Positions 22,542 through 34,620 of a stretch of DNA of 64,000 nucleotides are shown piece by piece; positions within the stretch are counted from its first letter, which is position 1; each line of letters opens with the position of its first letter. The notes under the pieces were generated by a model. The model was not told where the DNA came from, made no database searches, and worked only from the letters and a program-made list of their open reading frames with translations. Source of the DNA: Lomentospora prolificans. Taxonomy: Eukaryota > Ascomycota > Sordariomycetes > Microascales > Microascaceae. The position numbers and the translations under genes were made by a program. The DNA lies in the NCBI GenBank assembly GCA_029532625.1, contig JARFXM010000009.1:5569501-5633500 (forward strand), in the 5' to 3' direction.

Positions 22542-23841
22542 ATGCATTGGGCTTCTCTCCTCGCCCTCACGGCGCTGGCCGAGGCTGCGCCCCAGTTCGG
22601 TGGTGCTGGTGGTCTCACCATGTTGCGATTCGGATGCACCCAGGTTGTCATTGACCGTCTCGACCCCCTCGTCAACCCCGGTCAGCTTCCCTCCACCCAC
22701 GTCCACCAAATTGTCGGAGGAAACGGCTTCAACGCCTCCATGACCACCGGTGACGTCTCCGAGACCGCCACCTGCACCACGTGCCAGTTCGCGGACGACT
22801 TCTCCAACTACTGGACCGCCAACCTTTACTTCAGGGCCAGGAACGGCACCTTCAAGCGTGTGCCCCAATTCGGCAGCCCGTACGTGACTTCGAACTCCCA
22901 GGAAACCGCGTTCTTAACCCGTCGGAAATGCGGCTTCCAGAGTAGTGTGAGGTTAATAGCTAACACGTCTTTAGTCTCCAATTCGGTGACCAGTTTTCCA
23001 CCCAGACCGATGGCGGTATCCTCGTATACTACGTCTCCGCCGCCCCCGGCAAGATTACCGCCTTTGCTCCTGGTTTCCGCATGCTCGTCGGTGACCCTGC
23101 CGACCGCGACAGGCCCGCCAACCTGAAGAGGCAGAACTGCTTCCGATGCTACACCGGCCCCAACCACGGCGGTGACGTTGGCGCTCCCTGCCAGGACGCC
23201 AACGTCGACCACGATGCCTTGCCCAACAAGGTCTGCCCCGGTGGCATCCGATCCAACGTTCTCTTCCCTACGTAAGTGGCTTTCCTTTAGGACTTTTCCA
23301 TACAATCCTTGGCACCACTAACACCGCGCAGCTGCTGGGATGGCAAGAACCTCGATACCCCCAACCACAAGGACCACGTCGCCTATCCCACCAGCGGTCC
23401 CGCCACCTTCCTCAGCCTCGGCGGTGAATGCCCCGCCAGCCACCCCGTCCGTATTCCCCAGCTCATGTACGAGGTCAACTGGGACACCTCCGGCTTCAAC
23501 AACCAGGCCGACTGGCCCGAGGATGGTTCTCAGCCCTTCGTTCTCTCCATGGGCGACCCCACTGGTTTCGGACAGCACGCCGATTACGTCTTTGGCTGGA
23601 AGGCCGACTCTCTCCAGTCCGCCATGGACACCTCTGGCTGCTTCGGTGCCCAGTGCGCCAACCTCAAGAGGCAGGCTATTAACGAAGCCAAGGCCTGCAC
23701 TGTCCCCACCCTCGTTAACGAGGATGTTGATGGCTGTAAGTTAAACATTCAGGCCTAAAAAGGAACAAGCACATGAGAGACAGACCGCTAACTTTCCCCA
23801 TAGGGCTCACCACTCTCCCTGGTGTCGAAGTCGTCGCCTAA
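22542..23841 (+). CDS. Secreted DUF1996-domain protein
   Basis: Four exons (22542..22879, 22975..23271, 23332..23735, 23804..23841) encode 358 residues. The N-terminus MHWASLLALTALAEAAPQFG is a signal peptide with cleavage expected after an AxA-type site. The DUF1996 (PF09362) signature follows at once: TMLRFGCTQVVIDRLDPLVN then PSTHVHQIVGGNGFNASM. Further conserved blocks are TCQFADDFSNYWTANLYFRA, CWDGKNLDTPNHKDHVAYP and LMYEVNWDTSGFN. The many paired cysteines fit an extracellular protein. DUF1996 proteins are abundant in fungal secretomes; a carbohydrate-related role has been suggested, but no activity can be read from the sequence. Usual C-terminal WSC or cellulose-binding modules are absent, and the protein ends WLTTLPGVEVVA. 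Confidence 0.9.
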
Positions 23842-26139
23842 GCGTAAATATAGAGGAATAATAATGTCCCCGGGGGGTGCGGATCTTGGAATCTAGCAGC
23901 ATGTACTAAAGTAGGGTGACGGAAATTAGCATCTCCCCGTTCCAGAGGCCGTTGGCCGCACACTGTTCAATAACAAATCACTCACAGCTGAAGACGCGCC
24001 TGAGTTACACCCTTCACGAGGGCTAGCTAGGTAGCAATTTCGTTTCTCGTACCACCAATTTAACCCACTTCTTAACCATCCGTTAATACAATTAAGATTT
24101 ACGATAGAGAGTCAAGTCTCTGCTTATTTCTGTGCATCTGTGACGTGCAATGATGAATAATATTAGTCCATAATAGTAGATGGCGTGTCCGACTTGAAGC
24201 CACAAGGGAGAAATGGTCCCCATCGCGTCGACGGATCACTACCGCGTGGCGAGGTATCTGACAGTACGATGCCGGAACAGTTTATCTATTTTCTTGTCCA
24301 AGTTGCAAGACGCAATGAATTCCGATTGCTCAGACATACGTTGATCATCCGTTCACCCGCAACGATCGATTATCTATTTATCAGGCCCCATGACCCAACC
24401 CCTCCATATCTTCGCTTCTGCCTACTTCTTTCTCCTTCTGCCGTGTCCTGTCCTACTATAACTTGCCCAAAAGAGCGGACCGCTGCTTCGCTTAAAGAGC
24501 TACCTCGTCCATAATTGGTGGATATACTCTTTCCGTGGTCGGGCCGGCCTGGCCAGGAGTCTTGGTGAACGACAAGTTAGACTTTTCGTAGTATCTGCTA
24601 ATATGCAACTGGTATTTCTTGCAGACACAGATGCTGGACATCAATCTACTTGGTGGGCAGGAGCGGGACCTCAATGCGTTGGGATTGAGCTCCTCAAGGC
24701 GGGAGTCGATAAACTCATGCCTATCTGTCTCCCCTAAGAATACAACAGTCTGACCTACCAAAACCTCTGCATCCAAGGGACTCAAGCACCCAGTCCATTT
24801 GTGTCTTCTCGGAATAGAGCCCGCATCACTCGAATCTCCCCAGTTTAGCTGATAATGAGATCCTCGACATTGCGGCAACTCTTTCATAGTATAATACCGA
24901 ACATCGTTGGCGTCAGCTTAAAACAAGATTTCGGGGCCACCATTACCAAGCTAGCTAGGGATCCCCAAACAATGTGTTTCTTGGACAGCTATGTAGCCCT
25001 TCATTAACAAACGCCACGGGGTTTCTTCTGCCTGGTTCCCTCTGCTGGCCTGGCTATGCTGGCCAGCATAACCATCCCTAGCTCCACTAGATTAGCCAGC
25101 GCCACGAGGGCCGCCTGGCCGCCCATATCTTGGGAACCCCACTTTAGAAGGCGAATGACGAATACCAAGAATGCCGAGATTCTAATATTTTTGCCATGGT
25201 ATAGATAAAAGCGGAGAGTTGGAGTAAGGAGCAGCTTTCATCCCAGTTCAGAATGCAGTCGTCCAAGTGGTAAACTTACAGCGATTGCACAGTGATTTCT
25301 AACGGAATATTACCATGTCTCCGTCATTCAACTCTTCTGGATAGGTTAGTCGGCCAGTGGCGCGAATCCAAGTACTAACCAAGTTAGGGGCGCTGGGGCA
25401 GACGGGACTAAGAACGTCCCTAGGTGGCCTCCCGCCCTTGCCAACATCGCTGGCGCTATAAGCCAGTACAGACTAACAGCAGCAATTAAATAGTGGTACG
25501 CGTAGTTAGGTAGATCGGGAACTAACGTGACAGTGACCTTCTCATCGAGTTCAAGGCCCGCCGATATCTCCATTCCGCGTTGCAACCCCGCAGCCTGCTG
25601 AAGCGGGCGCTGGTCGGAGAAGACATATTACACAGAGTTTTTCTGGGAGAAATCGGTATCGACCGAGGATAATGACATGAATCACCAGCCATGCTTCTTT
25701 CTACATGAAGAAGCCGTCGATAGACATTAATCCCCATCTCCATTAGATCCCCAGTGCAGAAGTAAAGAGTTACCTCTTCCATATATCACACCTAGATGCC
25801 AGTTGCCCATCCAGTCCCCTACTGCAACACCTGTAGCTTCCACCTCATCATCCTATTCCCAAAATACTGGATCTTTTATGGGGTTCCCACATGGAATCCT
25901 CTACCACGTTTCAGCGCGTACCATGCGAGCCGATTATACATATTTCATTACATCCGTCAAGGGCATGTGTGAAAGTAAAAAAATGTAATAGTCTTGATGG
26001 ATCAACAGTAGAATACTCTCACGTTTGGGTAAAGGCGAGCGGATCCTATATCGGGTGTGGAGCACGAGGAGCTGGCAGCAAGGCGAAAGAAGCACCACCG
26101 ACACCCAAGGTTTGACCACATAATACCGCAATAGCCAGC
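23842..26139. other. 2.3-kb intergenic region, unexplained minus-strand frames
   Basis: Minus-strand open frames at 24492-24887, 25346-25585 and 25522-25782 have no recognised family and no clear splice plan. Bases about 25030-25125 form a CTGGC/GCCAG-rich island with local palindromes (tgctggcc...ggccagca). Confidence 0.4.
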
Positions 26140-26426
26140 TATCTAGTGGTATGCCTTGCACGTCATGTCTATCTAGACGCCGACGAACTAATCCCCCTTC
26201 TCTGAGAACTCCAATTTTCGTTCTATGCCTACTCACCTACCGCCGGCGCGGCTTTCTGACCCAGACAAGAGACTATTACGTGGAAGTGGGCAAGGGTCGG
26301 TTTGCCCCTGAAAATTTGTCTGGTATCTACCACAAGCGTTACGTTAAGGACTCCTTCCTGAATGCTCTGGATCGCTGGGGAGACATTGCAAAGGCTGAAG
26401 GGGTGTCACAAATTGAAACAATTTAG
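26140..26426 (+). pseudogene. Aldo-keto reductase (AKR7/AKR-superfamily) C-terminal remnant
   Basis: In one frame ELIPLL, stop, ELQFSFYAYSPTAGA (about 26185-26250) reproduces the ELIP.LR...FYAYNPLAGG block of fungal aldo-keto reductases. After a frameshift, GFLTQTRDYYVEVGKGRF then APENLSGIYHKRYVKDSFLN and ALDRWGDIAKAEGVS (to about 26405) match the following part of the same family. The N-terminal barrel with the catalytic Asp-Tyr-Lys is missing upstream. At least one stop and one frameshift break it, so this is a relic of an NADPH-dependent aldehyde/ketone reductase gene. Confidence 0.6.
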
Positions 26427-26996
26427 GAATCCGTAAAGGATCACGGGGGCATAGACAACTGGCAAGCGGTGTCGGGAATTTAAGCCACGGATTGTATAGA
26501 GAGGGATTTCTCGGCTGTTTGTTCCCCTTTTGTATATTATGTAGACATCGACCTAATGCGAGCACGTTATTTGATGCGTTCGGATTATTAGTTCAGTGCA
26601 ACGTGGTTCTACGCCATGAACCAGTCCACGAGTCTGAGTGTAGAAAGTTGCGACCGTCTGTAGATTGTGTCCGGGCCGCCTTTCTCAGGAAGCTATCTCC
26701 GGGTTAACACTCACGCCACAGTAAACCAGCCTCCAACTGATGGCCAGCCCTCGCCCGAGAGGGTTGCAGACCCACTAACATCGCCATCTGCGGCCAGTAA
26801 AACAACTAGAACGATACAAGCGCTGAGCTCTATGAGTAGCGACCACCGGGGACAACCCTCATGCATAGGAGGATAATGTTCTAGGGCTGGCGCTCCACTA
26901 CGTGCTGCGTATGGTGCATCGTTCATTGTCCTCACCGAAGGCATGTGTGAACGAGCTCTATGTTATGATGATCCTCATCCTCAAGGCCTGGCGTCA
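26427..26996. other. Intergenic, no gene seen
   Basis: 570 bp between the aldo-keto reductase remnant and the 3' end of the Zn2Cys6 gene; only short frames. Confidence 0.5.
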
Positions 26997-28934
26997 TTAT
27001 AATCTAAAAACGTCAAAGCGCTCTTCAGCGACGAGATCCTTCCAGTTTACGTGCACATCGCCGTGCTCACGGCGCTCCCATAGTTCTTTCACCATATCTC
27101 TCACCACTACCAGGTTCCGGAAGCCAAGCTTCTGCTTCTGTCGGAACCAAGCGAGCACGCGGGCCTGCAACTCGGGAGTGCCGCACTCGGCCGCCAGGAT
27201 CAACGCAGGCCACATCATTATCGAACCTGCCTCGCCCTTTGCAACTTCCTCGATTGCTTCGAGCTGTGCCACCCCACGCTCAACAATTGTTTGCACCGTC
27301 TCGATCGCGGCTCGCCGCACGCACCTCTGGAAGAAGACCAGGGTGGCATAGTAAAATGCCTGCGCCATGTGGTATAACATTAACGTATGCACCTTGGAAA
27401 GCCCAGCATTCCTTGCAGCAGGGAAACCCAGGTACAGTTGCAGCTCGAAAGCGTCAAGCTCGTGCGCTGCCGGAAGTGACTCGCAAGCGGCTAGCGTATT
27501 CATGCGATCTATATTTCGCAAGAATGAACTTGACGCGCCGTAATAGGGAAACGACAGCTCCAACTCCTCTGCTCGTTCCAGGAATGATTTAAGCTCGCTT
27601 GGAACCTCGCAGCCGCAGAGTATGGCCATCGAGACCATGTGCGACTGGAAATCAGATGAGATGCCGCGCGAGTGAAGCTTGCTCAAGTACGCAATGCCGC
27701 CGCTCACATGCATCCTCCACCGGCGGGTATGGCCCGAAATTGCCTCGATTGTTATGCAAGCCATGATTGCCATCGCGAAAGATTGGTCACGGTGTTGGTC
27801 GACCTGAGCTAGGTTGTTACGCAGGTACCGTATCGCTCCTTCTTCATGATGCAGGGCGAGCACGTGGTCCTGCTCACACGTTCGGCCACCCAGTTCGTAT
27901 AAATTGAAGGCTGCACAGGCGCAGATGGCGTGGAACGTTGCGATGTCGGCGTTGGAGGTCGCGGAGCTCGAGGTGAGGCCCCGCAAGGCCATGGGCAACA
28001 TCAGAGAACGGCATGGGTTGTGGGGCTCGTCGAGTAGAACCAACTTCCCGCTAGTGAACGTTACCCAGTGGTGAATAAGCCGTTTCTCGGAGCCTGGCAT
28101 CCGGAGAAGATCTAGATGGGTTGGTGGTCGAGGCCGCGCGGTCCAAGACACGGATACGGGGAGTGTCTCGCCTGCTGATTGTCGCTGGGTGGAAGCTGGG
28201 TATGATGCCCTGGAGGTGGCAGGACCTTTTGTAGGGAGCCGGTTTTGGCCTGGCGCCGGATCAGAAGGGGTGGCGATCTGGAATGCGTGATCTTCGGCTG
28301 GTGTATGGAAGTTTAGGCTATCGTCAGCAGGACTTGGAAGAGACACGCCTGGATGAGGAGCATCCGCATACGTCTCGGGTGGCTCATTGCTGGGTCGCTC
28401 TATAATCAGAGGTCGAGGCGAAGGGCTGAGAGAGGTGTACGGCAGTAGTGATCCATGGGGTCCGCTGCGGTCGGCGGCGCTTATCGATGATTGCGATGGT
28501 GCATTGAAAGGCGTCCCAGGACCCGAGGAAGGACTACGTGAACGGCAAGGAAAAACCGAGAATATACCGTTCTCCGATCGACAGCTGCCAGCGGGATCAT
28601 CATCGATCCGTGCTAGCATGGCGTCGACTTCCGGGGACGACAAGCGCGGAGTCCAACATGAAATAAGCTGCGTAGTAGACCGCCTGGTGGATTGAGCTCT
28701 TGGGGTTTGGTCAGCCGACACATCGAATTTGGTGCCTCCCTGGGCCGGGTCCTCGGTCGTGGTCAACCAACGGAGGCGTATTCCGTAACCTTCGCAGGGA
28801 ATCCTGGCTTGTGAGCACCTTCGGCAACTGGGAGTTCCTTCGTCGCACTTCAGCCGGCGGGACCTGCATGTCCAGCAGCCTGTGAAGGTCTTCGTACGTC
28901 TTCTTTTCGACAAATACCTAGTGGTCGGTGCCAT
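26997..28934 (-). CDS. Zn(II)2Cys6 transcription factor with Fungal_trans_2-type domain
   Basis: A single-exon gene of 645 codons. ATG 28932-28934 (MAPTTRYLSKRRRTKTF) is chosen; the frame extends only four codons further, to a TTG. The binuclear zinc cluster is textbook: GCWTCRSRRLKC followed by DEGTPSCRRCSQARIPC, spaced C-x2-C-x6-C-x6-C-x2-C-x6-C, preceded by a basic RRRTK patch. A Ser/Pro-rich linker of about 200 residues leads to the Fungal_trans_2 (PF11951) regulatory domain, recognisable from LIHHWVTFTSGKLVLL, IATFHAICACAAFNLYELGG and the following alpha-helical repeats. It is nuclear and binds CGG-type half sites by family rule. It lies divergent from ERG4 with 793 bp between the starts, so it is a candidate regulator of that gene, but nothing in the sequence proves it. 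Confidence 0.9.
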   Translation of the reverse strand: MAPTTRYLSKRRRTKTFTGCWTCRSRRLKCDEGTPSCRRCSQARIPCEGYGIRLRWLTTTEDPAQGGTKFDVSADQTPRAQSTRRSTTQLISCWTPRLSSPEVDAMLARIDDDPAGSCRSENGIFSVFPCRSRSPSSGPGTPFNAPSQSSISAADRSGPHGSLLPYTSLSPSPRPLIIERPSNEPPETYADAPHPGVSLPSPADDSLNFHTPAEDHAFQIATPSDPAPGQNRLPTKGPATSRASYPASTQRQSAGETLPVSVSWTARPRPPTHLDLLRMPGSEKRLIHHWVTFTSGKLVLLDEPHNPCRSLMLPMALRGLTSSSATSNADIATFHAICACAAFNLYELGGRTCEQDHVLALHHEEGAIRYLRNNLAQVDQHRDQSFAMAIMACITIEAISGHTRRWRMHVSGGIAYLSKLHSRGISSDFQSHMVSMAILCGCEVPSELKSFLERAEELELSFPYYGASSSFLRNIDRMNTLAACESLPAAHELDAFELQLYLGFPAARNAGLSKVHTLMLYHMAQAFYYATLVFFQRCVRRAAIETVQTIVERGVAQLEAIEEVAKGEAGSIMMWPALILAAECGTPELQARVLAWFRQKQKLGFRNLVVVRDMVKELWERREHGDVHVNWKDLVAEERFDVFRL

Positions 28935-29727
28935 GAGCCTTGTCAAATCATGCGGCCCTCGACGTTTCTTTCACTGCGCGCTCGTGGTGCGCGACGAAGG
29001 GAAATTATAACGAGAGGAGCTCGGGATAACTTGCCTGCAGATTCTAGACGGGGAAACACGGCCAGGGAGGAAAATTGACGCGCGAGACGCTAACTTAGTA
29101 AGGAAGGGTCGGATACACTGAAAGGGTTAGATTCGCCCTGACCCAACAAGGAGCGTAAGTGATAGGAAAAAAGAACGAGCTCATGCGATTGGCTGCCCTG
29201 CGGTATTGGACTCATTAGTCATCTAGACTCGTAGTTGATTTCGCCGATTGGACCGTCGTTACCTTCCCTACCAAATACTCTGTCCCACCATAGATTCCCA
29301 ATATGTCGGCTTCTATTTCCTGCTTGTTGATTGTCCATGCTTCTTTGACTAGGTTTAGAAACCATGAAATGAACGGAGAACGGGTCCGTGTATTTTATTG
29401 AAAGATGGATCTCGTATCGTGGAGTACCGGCTGGTCTGGCGTTTCTATATATATTAGAGCTAATAGAAGGTAGCCCCAGTCCTCCTGTCCTTTGATTCCT
29501 CATTCCACCCTTTGCCTTCTTGCTGCAACTCAACGGAGGTGGTAGGAAATATATCCAAAATCTTTTCTACCATCGTTTCTAACATCGTCGGACGGCTACC
29601 AGGCGGCCTTGTTATCCCTTTACGCTCCACGTAAACGAGTGAGGAGCTTCCATACCGAGGTAGTCTAGATTCAAGGCTCAGGCTTGTCAAGGACATCACG
29701 AAACACAACCAAACCCACGATACCACG
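28935..29727. promoter_or_regulatory. Divergent promoter region, Zn2Cys6 gene / ERG4
   Basis: 793 bp between two start codons. TCGTATC at about 29412-29418 differs by one base from the yeast sterol response element TCGTATA; a single near-match is weak evidence. Confidence 0.35.
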
Positions 29728-31284
29728 ATGGCAAAAATACCCAAGACTGAGGATGACCCACTGGTCAACGAAGGCGTACCAGCGGACCACATCGAGTTCG
29801 GAGGTTCCTTTGGTACCGGTGCCCTTATGATTGGGTTTCCCTTGCTCATGTGGTATATGTGGATCGGCACGACCTACTACGACGGCTTGCTTCCTCTTCC
29901 GTTGCCCAACGAGTCCTGGTCCGAGTTCGCGTACCACCTATTCCACCTGGCATACGAAGGCGCTTTCCCAACAGCAAGGGCATGGAAAATCTACTGGACT
30001 TTCTTCCTCACTCAGATGCTCTTCTACTACATTTTCCCCGGTGTCGAAGGATACGGTAAGCCACTGCGACACGAAGGCGGTAAGCAGCTGAAATACTTCT
30101 GCAATGCATATGCCAGTTTCTATGCCACCATAGCCTGCGCAGCTCTTCTGCACCTTAGCGGCGTGTTCCCTCTGTATACCCTCATCGACGAGTTCGGGCC
30201 CATCATGTCCGTTGCTATTTTCTCTGGCTTCATCAACAGCGTGTTGGTCTACGCATCTGCGATGCTAGGAGGGACTAGTCACAGGCTCACAGGATACCCT
30301 ATTTATGACTTCTTCATGGGGGCCGGACTCAACCCGCGGATCGGAATTTTGGACCTTAAGATGTTCTACGAGGTTCGGATCCCCTGGTTTATTCTCTTCC
30401 TTATCTCCTGCGCCGCTGCCACTCGCCAATATGAGACGTACGGATATGTCTCTGGCGAAGTTCTATTCCTAGTCATGGCACATTATCTCTACGCCAATGC
30501 CTGCGCCAAGGGAGAGCAGCTCATAATCACTAGCTGGTAAGCATCTGGTTTATCTAACCCTTGTCGCGATATTACAGTGGTGTTAACCTTGACACAGGGA
30601 CATGTACTTTGAGAAGCTTGGCTTCATGCTCACTTTCTGGAACATGGCTGGTGTCCCCTTCTCCTATTGCCACTGTGCCCTGTACCTCGCGAACCGTGAC
30701 CCGTCCACGTACCGTTGGAACAGGGCAGCGCTGGTGGCGGTTTTCATCGTGTACCTCTTCGTTTACTGGGTGTGGGACACCGCCAATAGCCAGAAAAACG
30801 GATTCAGGCAAATGGAGCGTGGCCAGCTTGTCAGTCGCAAGACCTTCCCGCAACTGCCCTGGCAGGTGGTCCAAAACCCACGAGTCATCGAAACGGACGT
30901 GGGTGATCGAATCCTCGCCGACGGTTGGTTTGGAATGGTCCGCAAGCCTCATTATCCATGTGATGCATTCTTCGCCGTTGCCTGGGCACTAATCACCGGC
31001 TTCCAGTACGTGTTTCTCACCCTTGTCTATGCTGGGAGATGCAGTGCTAACAGAGTCGATCAAGATCCCCCTTCCCTTGGTTCTACCCCGTGTTCTTCTG
31101 TATCATGATCGTACATCGCACGAGAAGGGATGTCGCCAAATGCCGTAACAAGTACGGCAAGGCTTGGGAAAAATATGAGAGAGAGGTCCCTTATTTGTAC
31201 ATCCCGGTACGCGGAGTCCCCCCCTCTGATCTCACTCTCGGCTGGAATCTCTGGCAACTAACCGGATTCTAGTACGTCTTCTAA
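29728..31284 (+). CDS. ERG4: Delta(24(28))-sterol reductase, last step of ergosterol synthesis
   Basis: Four exons (29728..30536, 30598..31005, 31065..31206, 31273..31284) encode 456 residues. The enzyme reduces the C24(28) double bond of ergosta-5,7,22,24(28)-tetraenol with NADPH in the ER membrane. Family landmarks are EFGGSFGTGALMIGFPLLMW, the LLHLSGVFPLYTLIDEFGP block, GYPIYDFFMGAGLNPRIG, LKMFYEVRIPWFILFL, AHYLYANACAKGEQ and WDMYFEKLGFMLTFWNMAGV. Together these are the ERG4/ERG24 family, with the ERG4-type N-terminus. Several hydrophobic segments fit a multi-pass membrane protein. I place a third intron at 31207..31272 (CTAAC branch, TAG end), so the protein ends YIPYVF. Reading through that intron would instead add an unrelated tail to a stop at 31270-31272. 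The short aromatic ending is the family norm. Confidence 0.93.
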
Positions 31285-31606
31285 CGCTTCTAAAACTTTT
31301 ATATGGCACCGTCTCAAGGTGTGTCGTCGTTTGGAAATGCGCCAAAACTCGGCATTATGGTAATGGGTGTCCGTTCATAATATTGCCCCGCCACTCGTTT
31401 CATCTCCACAGAATAACATGACTAGCTCGGTCTCGGGATGTCGTGATGAGTTCGTTTTTTTTTTTTTTCGTTATAAACTTGTTAATTTCAAATCCAGGAG
31501 AGGAGCTTCGGTGTCGTCTTGTCGTCCCTACGTTACTCTCTCGACGCATATATGTATACAGTAGAAAGATAGAAGAGTCAAGTCACTTCAGCAACTAGCC
31601 AACATC

Positions 31607-34030
31607 TTGTCAAGGTCTACGGCCATTCCCATCACATCATTGCTCTCCAAAGCTGTTCCATGTCCAGTATTAGATTGGCCATGCTCCCACGCCTGGACGG
31701 CCCCTGGGTCATCTAACCCTTTCACGAAACGCGTTGACCAGATCAATTATCATGACCCAATCGATTCTGCCATGTTCTTCCGTAATAATCCATCTGACCT
31801 TGATGACCTGTCCCCATCGTCACCTCAGACAGGACTTGATCTTTCTAGCCGAGCTATGATCCATGGGAGCGGTTTCCTGAAGGGTCCTGCTTTCTCACGA
31901 TGCGCTGGGATCCGTCGTTAAACCGCAGGTTCTGTGCTCTGGGCGGTGAACTGTTTTCCTGCCCATCTAGCACATCAAGCATTACACATCTGTCCGACCC
32001 CGAAATTCCTGGGAAAGGAGGATCCTCTAGCCGCGTGTATAAGACAGTCCCTATAGCAGCAGAGCCTACAGATCCCACCATCGGGCGCCCAGGTTGGGAG
32101 GATCCGCGGAAGACCCTCTTGAAATCGCATGGGGAGTCGAATCATGCCCTGGTCATTGCCTCAATCGAATCATCTGAGGAAGAAGATAGCCGGCTAGAAA
32201 CACAGTTCCATTCCTGTCAAGAACCCCGCTCATACTCTTGAGGCTGGCGTCTCGATTGAGCTTCCGCAGAGGTATAGTAATGAATAAATTGGGGCTAAGG
32301 GCCACTTTAGTGTGACCTCGGAGCTAAGCAAAGACGTCAGCTCCACGAATGATGAGCCATCATCGCCGGAACGAGACCCCACGCCCTGGCCAGAGGAGTG
32401 ATATGAAGGTGGAATGCAGCATGTCACTATGATCTAAGCCCGGTTAACTGGCGGGGGAAATACCCATGACATGGCTGCTACCCCATTGGGTCCTGTTATT
32501 GTCTGCACGCCTGCGTCTTCATCCGACTCGAGTAAAATTCCGCACAGACTCCAGCTCATTATCAAACTAATGATCAAAACAACAGCCGTGGGCCACGCAA
32601 CTCGCTGTGCCGACTTTAGATGTCTCTAGGGTCCACAAGAGGCTTTTTAATGGGGAGGATGAGCAGGACGATGGTTGCTCTCGAGTTCCGAAAAGGCCCA
32701 TGATCGCAGCGCCGCGGGAAGAGAATTCTATCAAGGGGCTTCCCTACGCATGTCCATTCCGCGGCCTATGCGGACTAGCCTATGGTGCGAAGACGACCTA
32801 CGGTTGGGAGTCTATCGCGCGTAAAGTAAGGCTGCTTATTATCGTCATTTGTGACCCTAAGTCCAATCTGGTTAACACGCATGAAGGACGCATCTTCTTA
32901 CAACCCATCGCCGAGACCACCATTGCTAAAAATGTTGGAACGCCTATCAGAGCGCCAAAAAAGCTGAATATTGTCAGACATAGAGAAATTGCTCCCAGAG
33001 GCCAAGCCCACCAAAGATGTGGCTAACTGAAGAAAAAATATTAATGCGCGTCAAAAATTTGCTTCTTTTAATAAGTCAAACGACGGGTTGTACGACATGT
33101 TATCTTTTTCCCGGATGCTGAAAATGAACCGCACGCATGTAGAGTAAGATATACACCATGCGGGTTCTATCAATTCCGGGGATATCTCATGCATCGGAAA
33201 CTAATTTTCTTCATGACAGACTATGACACGCCTTCTAATTTACCTCCATTTCTCTCGGGGGACCAGACGACCAATGGCGCCTGGAATCCAAGTTTTGCTT
33301 CAACATCGACTACACACCCTACCCCCGGGTATATAGATAAAGATGTGAGCATGGCTACCGCGAGCGACATGACCAGCTCTTTACAAAGCCCAAGCTCAAA
33401 CCTTATTGACCAATGGGATAACATAACGCCTGGAGAAGATGTACTACAGCTCGGCCCCATGGGAGACGATCTATCCCTTGAGGTCTCTGTTGGCACAGAT
33501 AATACCTTGCCATCTTCGGATACGTTCCTGGATACCTTGCAATGCCCCCCAGCCCATGGGCTCCAGTGGAGATCGGCCTAGCTCCTCGGCCAACCGACAC
33601 CCGATGTAATACTTGTAATTACCTCGTCCCGAAGATGTACGCTATGCAGACTTAAGGATCGTATCCGCAAGCTGGGAGCTGAGTATGGAAGAGGCAGAGA
33701 TGAAGGAGATAAGCTGACGAAAAACCTAAATGAACACTGCGAGTTCCTGGAGAACTGGAGTGACTCAAATACGGTTCCGGATGAAGTTATGACAGGGATT
33801 TGGAAATATCAAGATGAGATGCCGCGGCTGGGTTCCTCAATTTGTAGATGGGCTTCCTCTGTCTGTACTGGCCTAAAGGTTGACGTCAAGGCCAGTAATA
33901 GGGTTTGGCCACCGCTCCGGCGTCCTGGAGTGTGCGGGAATGGATGTAAATGGTCTATGTGGTAATATCTCGTTTGGCGTTTTTGAGGCTGTGGCTTGCC
34001 AGGCATCCCGCCGCTCGCTGAACGCATTTC
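31607..34030 (+). pseudogene. Decayed nuclear-protein-like gene with a degenerate zinc-finger region
   Basis: A string of plus-strand segments in changing frames. A Ser/Asp-rich part (31607-32241) is followed by VHKRLFNGEDEQDDGCSRVP then KRP and LPYACPF...YGWESIARKV (32607-32840). This resembles fungal proteins in which an acidic, KRP-containing stretch precedes a degenerate C2H2-like ACP(F/Y)...H.(L/I)..R domain. Further along come an acidic Ser-rich segment (33189-33581) and CRLKDRIRKLGAEYGRGRDE with a helical continuation (about 33640-33800). Stops and frame changes separate the parts, and I could not splice them into one protein. It is probably a relic; a multi-exon gene is less likely but possible. 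Confidence 0.3.
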
Positions 34031-34620
34031 CTAGAAAAAGGGGGACTTTGTCTACATTACCTTGGGAAAGGGAGAAAAGACACCAGTAGAAGGCTTCGAG
34101 ATTCTACCAACACACATTCAACATCTGCTTCCCCGAAATTCAGTTTCTTTTCTCACCGGTGACTCACGATAAGCTCACATTTCTCGATTAGCTCCTCGGC
34201 GTGACGGGCACTGAAGGTGCTTTTGGCCGAATACTACACAGCCCATCCGCCTCAGCTAAACAGCCCAATAACAGGGTCTGAGCCCACATCTTTTTGGCAG
34301 CTAACGGCCGATAAGTCCACTCATGTCCCATGTAATTTCATTCCTTCGATGTGACCTTAGTGTCACGAGCGGCCTTGATAAGAGACCGGAAAGGCGGTCA
34401 GTGACGGCAGTGTGCTGGATATCGTTACACTGGCTTGGCGTAAATCGTCCTTTTTAAAAGGGCGAGCATTAGCACACACACACACGCATGAAGATTTCCG
34501 GCTCTCCACATGTCAATCCTATTCAGCGCGCTCGTTTTTTTCTCTTGTGCTGTGCTAAGAGCACCGACTGGGTCAAAGGTGCCTTGATTTCCGTTCCGTC
34601 TTTCTCTTTTTCAAGGCGCC

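Noticed and set aside
22526..23305. Long minus-strand frames opposite the DUF1996 gene (Gly/Val-rich)
   Set aside because: Antisense shadows of GC-biased codons in a gene with clear family motifs and introns.
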